Assembly: GCF_000759025.1 (NCBI RefSeq)
Contig: NZ_JPOS01000039.1
Location: forward strand, 248,001 to 312,000
Length of the DNA stretch: 64,000 bases
Direction of reading: 5' to 3'
Source of the DNA: Phaeodactylibacter xiamenensis
GTDB taxonomy: Bacteria > Bacteroidota > Bacteroidia > Chitinophagales > Saprospiraceae
Positions within the stretch are counted from its first letter, which is position 1, and each line of letters begins with the position of its first letter. Below, in pieces: positions 1 to 7,807 of this stretch. Position numbers and translations under genes: made by a program. The notes under the pieces were generated by a model. The model was not told where the DNA came from, did no database searches, and saw nothing but the letters and a program-made list of their open reading frames with translations.

Positions 1-1594
1 CTCTGAAACGGGATGAGCCGGTATTTTGCAATTGGAACAGCCCGCCCTGTACATTGTCTACTTGTTGGATTGTATTGGAGAGGTTGGACTGATACAAATT
101 AGCCTCAAGGCTAAGGCGGCCGTCTTTCAACAGCCGTGCCTGATACGATACTTCGAGGTGCAAAGCGGCTTCTGCTTCCAGCTCGGGGTTGGGCAGTGCG
201 CGCCCCAAGCGGTAAGAGTAGCGGTCCTTGATTGTAGCAAAACGCGTTTTCCGGGCAGCTGTGAGTCTAAGGGTTTGCCCCTTACTGAGGTCGTACCACA
301 AACCAGCCTGTAGGTTTAAGGCCGCATTATCATTAGGCTCAAAAGACACAATCCGGTTTTCATCGACCAGATAATCTTCCGCAGCTATACTACTGCGCAG
401 GTTGTAACTCATGCCCGAGCTGAGCCGCAATCGTGAATTCAGGGATAGCTGATCCTCCAGGGCAATGGAGAAGGTATTATCTGCCATGCGCCGCTGCGGC
501 TCGCCAAGGTTGTTCTCCCGGTGGGTGTCATGTTTGAAGTATACTGCGGCCTGCAATTCGTGGCTCGGGGAGAACTGTGTGCTGAACCGGGCGTTGCCGC
601 CATAAGCGTAGTCATCGTAAAAGCTTTGGAAAGCAAAAGGCCGCTCCTGAGTGGTATACGTGGCGTCATCGTAGCTGAACAGCGCATTTTCGAAACGGTC
701 GTAATAAAGGCGCACACTCACCGAGCTTGACTGCCCGATTTGTGTATTGGACAGGAAATACAAGCTCTCCTTGTTCCAGAAAGGCCAGTCCCAAAACCGG
801 ATACGGACATTAGGGTCGGTACCGGTGTAGGGTGGGTTGCCTTTTACCCCTTCCTGCCGGACATAGCCAAGCGCATATTCATCGGTGTCATTAGGCCGGA
901 AGCCGGCTTTTAAGTTGATCTTGAAATCTGAACGCCCGGCTTTTTCCCGGTTACCGCCGTCTTCTGTTTCTACCGGTTCAAAATCAGCAGATAAAGGGAA
1001 AGTAACCTGCTCCAGGTAGCTCAAATTGCCTTGCAGGTACCATTGCCCAAAGTTGCTTCCCACATTGGCACTTAAGCGCTGGCCCTCACCGCTAAATATC
1101 CCCAGACGGGCATCGTATTCCAGCTTTTTATCCGGCTTTCGGCTAACGAGATTAATCGCGCCACCCATAGTATTTGGCCCGTAAAGCACAGAGGAAAAGC
1201 CTTTGTCGACCCGCACCGAAGATAGGTCTGCAGTGGTAAAACGGGCGAGGTCCACGTACCCGTCGTAGGGTACATATACCGGCACGCCGTCTATGAAAAC
1301 CGGCACCTGCCTAAGATCGAAGCCTCGGATGTACACCACCGATTCGTTTCGGGGGCCCACATTGGCTAAAGTGACCCCAGGAAGCAGGTTTAAAGCGGTT
1401 GAGGCTTGCAAGCGGTTAAATTGTTCCATACGCGCCACGGATATGGTATGGAATGTATCATTCATGCGGTTCGCTTTGACCAGCACCTCGCCCAGTTCAA
1501 ACGTGGAGGAGGTTAGGCTTGGCAGGCTGTCGGCTGTTTGCCCGGCAAGCAATACCGACTCAAGGAGAAAAAGGAGTAGGGTTGAGTATCGCAT
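1..1594 (-). CDS. TonB-dependent outer-membrane receptor, C-terminus beyond the window
   Basis: The frame is open from the ATG at 1594 to the window edge, giving about 531 residues. It begins with a signal peptide (MRYSTLLLFLLESVLLAGQT). A plug domain follows, with VPVFIDGVPVYVPYDG near residues 95-110 and a GPNTMGGAINLV motif, and then alternating beta-strand sequence typical of the 22-strand barrel. No carboxypeptidase-like N-terminal extension is visible, so it resembles FepA/CirA-type receptors rather than SusC. Such receptors import a scarce ligand across the outer membrane using TonB energy. It lies downstream of a ModE-like regulator on the same strand, so a molybdate or tungstate (or chelate) ligand is an inference from context only. 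The missing part is the end of the barrel. Confidence 0.9.
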   Translation of the reverse strand, partial: MRYSTLLLFLLESVLLAGQTADSLPSLTSSTFELGEVLVKANRMNDTFHTISVARMEQFNRLQASTALNLLPGVTLANVGPRNESVVYIRGFDLRQVPVFIDGVPVYVPYDGYVDLARFTTADLSSVRVDKGFSSVLYGPNTMGGAINLVSRKPDKKLEYDARLGIFSGEGQRLSANVGSNFGQWYLQGNLSYLEQVTFPLSADFEPVETEDGGNREKAGRSDFKINLKAGFRPNDTDEYALGYVRQEGVKGNPPYTGTDPNVRIRFWDWPFWNKESLYFLSNTQIGQSSSVSVRLYYDRFENALFSYDDATYTTQERPFAFQSFYDDYAYGGNARFSTQFSPSHELQAAVYFKHDTHRENNLGEPQRRMADNTFSIALEDQLSLNSRLRLSSGMSYNLRSSIAAEDYLVDENRIVSFEPNDNAALNLQAGLWYDLSKGQTLRLTAARKTRFATIKDRYSYRLGRALPNPELEAEAALHLEVSYQARLLKDGRLSLEANLYQSNLSNTIQQVDNVQGGLFQLQNTGSSRFR

Positions 1595-1603
1595 AAGCTA
1601 CAG

Positions 1604-1672
1604 TTTTCGAGCTGCATTTAAATACAGTTCGATGCAAATATATGCGATATGAATTGAAATGCAAGTCGAAAA
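1604..1672 (-). promoter_or_regulatory. Promoter of the TonB receptor flanked by a 16-bp inverted repeat
   Basis: On the minus strand TTG (1664-1662), 19 nt and TATATTTG (1642-1635) form a near-perfect Bacteroidota promoter. Two 16-nt arms, TTTTCGAGCTGCATTT (1604-1619) and AAATGCAAGTCGAAAA (1657-1672), are inverted copies with 14 of 16 matches. Their midpoint (1638) falls on the -7 box. The upstream arm covers the TTG element and the other lies just downstream of the expected start of transcription. That placement fits an operator, possibly for the ModE-like protein encoded next door. Confidence 0.55.
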
Positions 1673-1704
1673 TAGCTGTAAAAAATTCAAGCTGCCAGTA
1701 ATGA

Positions 1705-2043
1705 TTAGAACCGGCTCTGTTCGGTTTCAAGCAGCTGCTGTACTTGGTTCCTTACTTGTTGGTAGTGCTCAATGATCTGCAGACCGTACTTGCTGATAGC
1801 AGCGCCCCCTTTAGACGCCCCCCCTTTCCAGGTCAGGATGGCTTCTTCTTTGCCTAGCCGGTTAATTTCGCGCACCAGGTTCATAGCTTTCCGGTAGGAT
1901 AGCCCCATATCGCGGGCAGCTTCAGCGATAGAGCCGGTCTGCTGAATACGCTGCATAAGCTCAATACGGCCCGGGCCTAGAAAGTCTTCCCCATCGCGCT
2001 GAACAATAATACGGATTTTAATACTTGTTTTTGCCTTACTCAT
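1705..2043 (-). CDS. ModE-like winged-helix transcriptional regulator (DNA-binding domain only)
   Basis: This 112-residue protein matches the N-terminal LysR-like winged helix of ModE. GPGRIELMQRIQQTGSIAEA and AARDMGLSYRKAMNLV are the helix-turn-helix, followed by the wing WKGGASKGGAAISKYG and a terminal helix. Classical ModE (about 260 residues) adds two molybdate-binding Mop domains, which are absent here, so metal sensing must be done differently or elsewhere. The ATG at 2043 was chosen because the family starts there; the frame is open further upstream. A TAGCTTTG -7-like box lies at 2071-2064. It is transcribed toward the TonB receptor gene, 110 bp away, and is the obvious candidate to control it. 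Confidence 0.8.
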   Translation of the reverse strand: MSKAKTSIKIRIIVQRDGEDFLGPGRIELMQRIQQTGSIAEAARDMGLSYRKAMNLVREINRLGKEEAILTWKGGASKGGAAISKYGLQIIEHYQQVRNQVQQLLETEQSRF

Positions 2044-2157
2044 GTAGTGATGTGATCTTATCGCAAAGCTAAGCAATTCAGTATAACAAAGCTTTGACGA
2101 ACTATTCCTTACCAGCGCTTGCCAGTTTAACAAGCTATGCCTATTTTTACAATCAAG

Positions 2158-2541
2158 ATGTACAGAATAGCCCTCATATCGATATTATGCCTCCTTGCCG
2201 TCGTGCCCGCACTTCGGCTGAGCATCATTTACGGCTGTTATGAACTCAACAAAGAGCACATCACAAATACCTATTGCGTCAATATCGATGAGCCTGTACT
2301 GATGTGCAGCGGCAAATGCTATGTCAATGACATCATTGCAGAGTCTTCTGCGGATGACGGGGCTCAAGCTCCCCTGCCCGTGGCAGATGACCTGCGGCCA
2401 ATTACACCTTTCTTTCCCGAAGGCTTCTGCTGCGCTGCAATAATTGCAGTACGGGACGGGCAGCCTTTGCCTGCTATCTTCACCGAAAATCTTCACCACC
2501 GGCTCTACGCAGCCTCAATCTTCAAGCCTCCCCGAGCCTGA
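2158..2541 (+). CDS. Small Cys-rich exported/membrane protein of a copper-type locus
   Basis: The protein has 127 residues from the ATG at 2158 (an in-frame ATG at 2137 adds seven). A hydrophobic N-terminus (IALISILCLLAVVPALRLSI) is followed by a motif seen in unnamed Bacteroidota proteins: CYELNK, then YCVN, six residues, and MCSGKCYV. A later CC pair occurs in GFCCAA. The function is unknown. The spaced cysteines, and its place as first gene of a run that includes SCO1 and an OprC-like receptor, suggest metal handling. That is inference. It is divergent from the ModE-like gene. Confidence 0.6.
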   Translation: MYRIALISILCLLAVVPALRLSIIYGCYELNKEHITNTYCVNIDEPVLMCSGKCYVNDIIAESSADDGAQAPLPVADDLRPITPFFPEGFCCAAIIAVRDGQPLPAIFTENLHHRLYAASIFKPPRA

Positions 2542-2697
2542 CCTTACCGTCACTCCTGAATTTTTATTGGTTTCGCTGAACCGCTCACGGCAGCAGGCAG
2601 ATGTCCTGTAATGCATAGTATCCCTATTGTAAACATTGATATTGTTGTCAAGGAAGGTTTGTGCAGTCTGTGGTGAAGCGGTAAAAACTAAAACACA

Positions 2698-3051
2698 ATG
2701 GGTTTTATCAATTACTTGATGGAGCTGCCGCTCCTCACACAAGCGGGTATTGCGGTGAGCATCATACTCGAATTATTGCTTTTGTACCAGGCCATTCGAA
2801 TGTATAGCGTAGCCCGCCGTTATCGGTATGCCATGCTCAATCAGCCTTACCCTGAGCCGGCCCGGGCAGTATGGGCTCAGCACTTGTACAGCCGGCTGGG
2901 CAAAGCGGTTTACGCGGTTCTGGGTTTCCCGCTGTCCTTTCTTTTCGGGCACCGAAATTTTGACCGTTTTCAGCTTGCGGCATTGTATGCCTTCATTGGC
3001 TTGGCAAGCTTGGCTGTCTATTTTTTTATACAACTAAATGTCATAGGGTAA
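2698..3051 (+). CDS. Hypothetical small membrane protein
   Basis: This 117-residue protein has a hydrophobic segment near residues 14-32 (AGIAVSIILELLLLYQAI) and others near 70-84 and 92-112, so two or three membrane spans are likely. Between them lies a basic, Tyr/Arg-rich loop (YSVARRYRYAMLNQPYPEP). No family is recognised. It sits 156 bp after the Cys-rich protein gene and just before the lipoprotein and SCO1 genes on the same strand, so it probably belongs to the same transcript. Confidence 0.55.
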   Translation: MGFINYLMELPLLTQAGIAVSIILELLLLYQAIRMYSVARRYRYAMLNQPYPEPARAVWAQHLYSRLGKAVYAVLGFPLSFLFGHRNFDRFQLAALYAFIGLASLAVYFFIQLNVIG

Positions 3052-3086
3052 GCCGTATCAACCTTTTGGCATTCAAACTGAATAAT

Positions 3087-3494
3087 ATGCGTACAACATT
3101 CCAAATGATGTGGGGCATCATGCTCCTGTCGATGCTCGCTGCCTGCGCAAAAGCGCCTCAGCAAGAAGGCAGCAGCCTTTCCGATGACTGGTCAGCGATG
3201 ATGGCCGTGCACGACGAGGTCATGCCCAAAATGAGCAACATCGCCCGCCTTAAAAAACAGCTGAAAGGAGATACCACCGCCCGCTCAATGGTATTGGAGC
3301 TAACTAAAGCTGAAGATGCAATGTGGGAATGGATGCACAACCTCCGGCATGAGTCTGATGTGATGAAAATGCCGGAGCCGAAAGCAAAAGCCTACGTGGC
3401 CAAAGAGCTTCAGCGCATCGAGGCTGTAAAAGCGCTGATGCTGAAAAGTATAGCAGAGGCAGAAGCTTATCAACCCTCAACAATAGTACAATGA
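3087..3494 (+). CDS. Hypothetical lipoprotein upstream of SCO1
   Basis: The protein has 135 residues. The signal peptide ends in a lipobox, MLLSMLAAC, giving a lipidated Cys at about residue 20. The mature part is almost entirely helical and charged, with Met and His residues (MAVHDEVMPKMSNIARLKKQ, then MWEWMHNLRHESDVMKMPEP). The Met/His pattern would suit a soft-metal ligand, but no known family is recognised. The ATG at 3087 is preferred over an in-frame TTG at 3066 because it starts the signal peptide. Its stop overlaps the SCO1 start by 4 bp, which indicates translational coupling. Confidence 0.65.
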   Translation: MRTTFQMMWGIMLLSMLAACAKAPQQEGSSLSDDWSAMMAVHDEVMPKMSNIARLKKQLKGDTTARSMVLELTKAEDAMWEWMHNLRHESDVMKMPEPKAKAYVAKELQRIEAVKALMLKSIAEAEAYQPSTIVQ

Positions 3495-4135
3495 ACCAAT
3501 TGCGCCTTTTCATACTACTTGTGACCGGGCCCTTCCTGTCTGCCTGTGAAGGCGGGCAGGAGGGCCCTCTTCCTGTCTTGGGCAATAAATACACGGTAGG
3601 AGGAGACACCGTTTTTCACGAGATCGCCGATTTCCGTTTTGTCAATCAGGACAGTCAATGGGTGACAAATGCGACTTTTCAGGACAAGGTCTACCTGGCA
3701 GACTTCTTCTTTACTTCCTGCCCCACTATTTGCCCCAAGGTGAAAAAGCAGATGCTCCGGCTGTATAATAAGTACGAGCAGGACTCCCGGGTCTTACTGC
3801 TTTCACACTCCATAGACGTCAGAAGGGATACCGTGGGGCATCTCAAGCGGTACGCTTCTAATCTGGGTGTAAAAACAGAAAAATGGCACTTTGTCACGGG
3901 GTTGCATGATGAAATCTACGAGATGGCGGATGATTACTTTAGCACGGCTAAGGTCGACGCTGAAGCGCCTGGCGGCTTTGACCACAGCGGCCTAATCATT
4001 CTCGTGGATGCCAACCGGCACGTCCGGGCTTACTGCGATGGGACCGACGCTGCATCTGTCGGTCAATTTATGGAGTATATTGACAAACTGCTCAGGGAAG
4101 AGTATGCCCCTGCCCTTGATCCTATTGTAAACTAA
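3491..4135 (+). CDS. SCO1/SenC/PrrC family copper chaperone lipoprotein
   Basis: This 214-residue lipoprotein (lipobox PFLSAC, Cys19) has the thioredoxin-like SCO fold. [11 protein letters not shown] carries the CxxxC copper ligands Cys77 and Cys81, and GGFDHSG provides the third ligand, His165. SCO proteins deliver copper to cytochrome oxidase CuA or act as thiol reductants in the periplasm. The gene overlaps the preceding lipoprotein gene by 4 bp and is 5 bp from the superoxide dismutase gene, so the three are co-expressed. Its neighbourhood with an OprC-like copper receptor supports a copper role. Confidence 0.92.
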   Translation: MNQLRLFILLVTGPFLSACEGGQEGPLPVLGNKYTVGGDTVFHEIADFRFVNQDSQWVTNATFQDKVYLADFFFTSCPTICPKVKKQMLRLYNKYEQDSRVLLLSHSIDVRRDTVGHLKRYASNLGVKTEKWHFVTGLHDEIYEMADDYFSTAKVDAEAPGGFDHSGLIILVDANRHVRAYCDGTDAASVGQFMEYIDKLLREEYAPALDPIVN

Positions 4136-4140
4136 AAAAC

Positions 4141-5193
4141 ATGATTACCATGCATAAAAGAACATTTCTCAAACAAAGCGGGCTGTTAGCCGGTGCCGCG
4201 ATTCTTTTCCCCTCAGGTTGGGCAAGCCTTGTCGCCCAGACCAAGCTGTTCTCATCTGATGACCCATTTAAGCTCCCTGAATTAGGGTATGCCTATGATG
4301 CACTTGAGCCTTACATCGATGCCCGCACAATGGAAATACACCATGCCAGGCACCACGCAGGCTATGTCCGCAAGCTTAACACAGCAGTAAAGGGGACTCC
4401 GTACGCAGAACTGCCCCTCCGGCAGTTGATGCGGCGGTTGGCTCCATCCGATACTGCCTTGCGTAATAACGGTGGAGGGCATTACAATCACAGTTTATTT
4501 TGGAAAATCCTGGCCCCTTCAGCAGATACCGTACCCTCTCCCAATTTAAAGGAGGCCATTCAAAAGCACTTTGGCAGCATGGAAGGCCTGAAAGAAACCA
4601 TGCTGAAGGCTGCAAAAACGCGTTTTGGCTCCGGTTGGGCCTGGCTGGCTGCTGATGCGGAAGGCCGGCTATTTGTTACCTCCACCGCCAATCAGGACAA
4701 CCCCATGATGAGGCAGGTAGCCGATCAGCCCGGCTATCCCATCCTGGGTATTGACGTATGGGAGCATGCCTACTATCTGAAATACCAGAATAGGCGCGGC
4801 GATTACCTGGAGGCCGTTTGGAATGCTGTCAATTGGGAAGCTGTCAGCAAGCAATATGGTATTTCAAGCCACCCTTTTATCGTTTGGGAGACGCTGGATG
4901 AATTCCACAATATCATGGCCGCAACTTTTCACCCTCTGGAGGAAGGTGATTTACAGCCCATCAAATCCCGGTCTGGTGAATTGGCAGCAGAGGCGAAGCG
5001 ACTAGCCAAAGGCCATATACCTGCAAGATTTGATGAGACAGGTGTCCAAGACAACCTAAAGGCACTGCGCAAGGACAGTGCCGCATTGCATAAGCTGGTT
5101 AAAAATGGCGGCAGCGATGAAGCCATCACCAAAGGCCTCAATGCGCTGCACGAGGTATTCCATCGCATCGTAGGCGCTTGCATGGAGGAATAA
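4141..5193 (+). CDS. Exported Fe/Mn superoxide dismutase with an extra C-terminal domain
   Basis: Residues 1-33 are an export signal of twin-arginine-like form with Lys-Arg ([10 protein letters not shown]). Residues 43-240 are a full Fe/Mn SOD. The metal ligands are visible as His67 (IHHARHH), His117 ([11 protein letters not shown]), Asp205 and His209 (DVWEHAYY), with the QDNP stretch near 185-188. Normal SODs of about 200 residues end here, but this one continues for about 110 residues. The extra domain is helical and starts [20 protein letters not shown]. It has several His and acidic residues and ends [14 protein letters not shown], reminiscent of small four-helix metal or heme-binding domains. 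The function of the extension is unknown. It sits between SCO1 and the copper receptor gene. Confidence 0.88.
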   Translation: MITMHKRTFLKQSGLLAGAAILFPSGWASLVAQTKLFSSDDPFKLPELGYAYDALEPYIDARTMEIHHARHHAGYVRKLNTAVKGTPYAELPLRQLMRRLAPSDTALRNNGGGHYNHSLFWKILAPSADTVPSPNLKEAIQKHFGSMEGLKETMLKAAKTRFGSGWAWLAADAEGRLFVTSTANQDNPMMRQVADQPGYPILGIDVWEHAYYLKYQNRRGDYLEAVWNAVNWEAVSKQYGISSHPFIVWETLDEFHNIMAATFHPLEEGDLQPIKSRSGELAAEAKRLAKGHIPARFDETGVQDNLKALRKDSAALHKLVKNGGSDEAITKGLNALHEVFHRIVGACMEE

Positions 5194-5206
5194 TTCTTAG
5201 GCCATG

Positions 5207-5361
5207 TTGGGATTTTGGCCTTTTAGTCGAAAATGATTCATTTTTTGCTTAGGCGAGGCGCAGGTTCGGGATCATAGCAGCGCTATGAAGCTCGGTTCTG
5301 TAACGAAGTATTAGCAAAAAAGGGACATTTGCAGACCAATGACTAAAGTCCCAAAATGATC
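5207..5361. repeat. About 150-bp imperfect palindrome between the SOD and receptor genes
   Basis: The region folds on itself around 5279-5281. The apical stem is CATAGC (5273-5278) with GCTATG (5282-5287). Further out TTTTTTGCT pairs with AGCAAAAAA, TTTAGTC with GACTAAA, and ATTTTGG with CCAAAAT. Loops of unequal size separate these paired blocks. The layout looks like a mobile palindromic element (MITE/REP-like) or a structured leader of the receptor mRNA. It ends about 27 bp before the receptor start codon. Confidence 0.6.
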
Positions 5362-5387
5362 TTAAAAAGCAAAAAAAACAACACAAC

Positions 5388-7646
5388 ATGAAAATTCAAA
5401 ATAAATTCGTTTTACTGCTGGCAGCTAGTTTCATGCTCAGTGTCAGCGTGTACGCTCAGTCAACCGAGACGATCCGCTTTCTGGACGAAGACACTTATCA
5501 GCCCATTACCGGGCTAACTTTTGAGTACGGGCAGCAGTCGGGCACTTCTGATGAAAACGGAGCCATCACTTTTACACTGCGGGAGGGAGAGACCATGTAC
5601 CTGTCCCACCTCGGCTACGGCCGTTGGGAATTATCGCCTGTTGCTGTGCAGGAGATGGCTAAGGCTGGTGCGTACTACCGGCGCAGCGAATCGCAACAGC
5701 TCTACCCGGTTACCGTCATTGCGGTGCGCCCCGGGCAGCAGCCTGCTGATGAGGTAGACCTGGGCTATCAGGACTATATGCAGCACGACGCAGCAGCCAT
5801 ACTATCGCAAACAGCAGGTATGAGCAGCATCCAAAAAGCCGGCAACTATGGCTTCGACCCGGTACTACGGGGTTTCAAGTACGATCAACTAAATGTGGTA
5901 CTCAACGGTGCCCAGAGTGCTACCGCTGCCTGCCCCAATCGCATGGACCCGCCTACCAGCCAAATGGCGCCCAATATGATGGACCGCATCGAGGTGCTCA
6001 AAGGGCCTCATGCTTTAAGGTACGGCACTGGCTTTGGTGCGACCATCAATTTTGTGCCCACCAACCTCCGCTTTACCGAGGAGGCAGATATTTACGGGCG
6101 GTTTTCCTCAGGTTATGAGGGGAATGGTGAAGTGCTCCGGGGCGAAAGCCAGGTCGGGTTTTCCGGGAAGCGCTACGACCTTGGGCTGTTTGCCGCCTGG
6201 TCGCAGGGCAATGACTACACCGCCGGAGATGGCTCTACGGTGCAGGCGGATTTCCGCCGGGGCAGCTTCGGCGCTAATCTGGGACTGAAGCTTGCCGACA
6301 ATCAGCAATTGCGGATTTCGAGCCTGTACAATATCGCCCGGGATGCTGACTTTCCGGCCCTGCCCATGGATCTGCGCGAAGACGATACATGGATGTTCAA
6401 TGCCCGCCATGATATCCGCTTTGAGGATGGTGCCCTACAGTCCTGGAACACCACCGTATTCGGCTCGTTCGTGGATCACCTGATGGACAATCTCCTCAAA
6501 CCGCTTGACCCCAGAATGCTGAATGCGGAGACTGCGGCTACGACCTATAACTACGGCGGCCGTACTGAGGGGCTATGGCAGTTGAAAAATGGCAGGCTGT
6601 ATACCGGTGCTGACCTGCGGGTGGAAGGTGCTTCCGGCATCCGGGTGCGCGAATTCCTGATGGGGCCAAATGCAGGGCGGACTTTCGAAGACGATGCCTG
6701 GCAGGATGGCCAAATCGCCAAAGCAGGCCTGTTTGGAGAATACCAGCAGCGGCTGGGCGCCTACCAATTGGTACTCTCTACCCGGCTGGAGCTGAATACC
6801 GCTTCAGTTGAAGAGGCCAGCCCGGAATTTACGGAAGTGTACACCGATACAGAGACGACGCAGTTCAACCCCAGCTTTAGCCTTGGGGTCAGCCGGCAAA
6901 TCAGCGGGGAGGCAAAAATGGGCTTATTCCTCGGGCGGGCACAGCGCAGCGGCAGCCTTACCGAGCGCTTCATCAACTACTTCCCCGTAGGAATAGACCC
7001 CTTCGAAATGCTGGGCAACCCGCAGCTTTCGCCAGAGGTCAACTACCAGGCTGACCTGACCTTCGAGTGGCGCACGGAAGCTACGGCCCTTGAGGTCGAT
7101 GTGTTTGCCGGGTATTTGCAGGATTATATTTCCTCCGTTATTGACCCCACGCTTTCCCCTCGGCTGCCTATGAGCCCGGGTGTACGGCAATTCATCAACA
7201 TCGAAGAGGCCTTTAAAACGGGCTTTGAAGCCAACTGGACACAGCAGCTAGTGGCAGGGCTTCAGCACCAGATGTCCATTGCTTACACTTATGCGCAGGA
7301 TATGGAACGGGACGAGCCGCTGCCCGAGATTGCGCCGCTGGATTTCCGCTATGCGCTTCAGGGCGCTTATTTCGGGGAGAAACTACATCCAGAAGTCTCT
7401 TTCCGGTATGTGCTGGAGCAAAACCGCATATCCACGGAGTTTGGAGAAACGGTAACCCCTGCGTTTTCTTTGATTGACCTCAAGCTGGCTTATCAGTTCA
7501 CAGAGGCTTTCCGACTGAGCGCTGGTGTTAACAACCTGCTGGACGAAGCCTACTATGAGCACCTCAACCGGTCGGTACGGGGCACAAATGTGCCTATCCT
7601 TGCCCGTGGGCGTAATATTTATGCTTCATTGAATATTGTATTTTAG
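5388..7646 (+). CDS. OprC/NosA-like TonB-dependent copper receptor
   Basis: The protein has 752 residues. The signal peptide ends near VYAQ, and residues 27-100 form a carboxypeptidase-like regulatory domain of the kind added to Bacteroidota receptors. The plug follows (AAILSQTAGMSSIQKAGNYG), then the barrel ending in an aromatic strand. Two features mark the copper-importing OprC/NosA group: the CxxxM motif ACPNRMDPPTSQM (Cys182, Met186) and an HxM in FVDHLMDNLL (His364, Met366). In OprC these four residue types bind copper at the extracellular face. Co-location with SCO1 supports copper uptake. The 194-bp leader holds the palindrome at 5207-5361. Confidence 0.88.
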   Translation: MKIQNKFVLLLAASFMLSVSVYAQSTETIRFLDEDTYQPITGLTFEYGQQSGTSDENGAITFTLREGETMYLSHLGYGRWELSPVAVQEMAKAGAYYRRSESQQLYPVTVIAVRPGQQPADEVDLGYQDYMQHDAAAILSQTAGMSSIQKAGNYGFDPVLRGFKYDQLNVVLNGAQSATAACPNRMDPPTSQMAPNMMDRIEVLKGPHALRYGTGFGATINFVPTNLRFTEEADIYGRFSSGYEGNGEVLRGESQVGFSGKRYDLGLFAAWSQGNDYTAGDGSTVQADFRRGSFGANLGLKLADNQQLRISSLYNIARDADFPALPMDLREDDTWMFNARHDIRFEDGALQSWNTTVFGSFVDHLMDNLLKPLDPRMLNAETAATTYNYGGRTEGLWQLKNGRLYTGADLRVEGASGIRVREFLMGPNAGRTFEDDAWQDGQIAKAGLFGEYQQRLGAYQLVLSTRLELNTASVEEASPEFTEVYTDTETTQFNPSFSLGVSRQISGEAKMGLFLGRAQRSGSLTERFINYFPVGIDPFEMLGNPQLSPEVNYQADLTFEWRTEATALEVDVFAGYLQDYISSVIDPTLSPRLPMSPGVRQFINIEEAFKTGFEANWTQQLVAGLQHQMSIAYTYAQDMERDEPLPEIAPLDFRYALQGAYFGEKLHPEVSFRYVLEQNRISTEFGETVTPAFSLIDLKLAYQFTEAFRLSAGVNNLLDEAYYEHLNRSVRGTNVPILARGRNIYASLNIVF

Positions 7647-7659
7647 AGCGTTAGCTAAT

Positions 7660-7692
7660 GGAGCAGCCGCTGTGCATTGTAGCAGCTGCTCC
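7660..7692 (+). terminator. Possible hairpin terminator after the copper receptor gene
   Basis: GGAGCAGC (7660-7667) and GCTGCTCC (7685-7692) form a perfect 8-bp stem 14 bp after the stop codon. No T-run follows, so factor-independent termination is uncertain. Confidence 0.35.
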
Positions 7693-7794
7693 CCCTGGCT
7701 TATGGAAAGAGAAATCACCTATTGCTCCTTTCTCGATAAAACTGTACTACATTACAAGTAGTCCTGCATTTCCCAATGATTAAGCACTTTTCCG

Positions 7795-7802
7795 TATCTT
7801 TA
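7795..7802 (+). promoter_or_regulatory. -7 box upstream of the AAA/PD-(D/E)XK gene
   Basis: TATCTTTA matches TAnnTTTG except for the last base and ends 5 bp before the ATG. If it is used, the transcript would have almost no leader. No clear -33 element is seen. Confidence 0.3.
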
Positions 7803-7807
7803 CAGGT

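Noticed and set aside
7660-7692. Strong rho-independent terminator after the copper receptor gene
   Set aside because: The stem is perfect but no T-run follows. It is kept only as a low-confidence hairpin.
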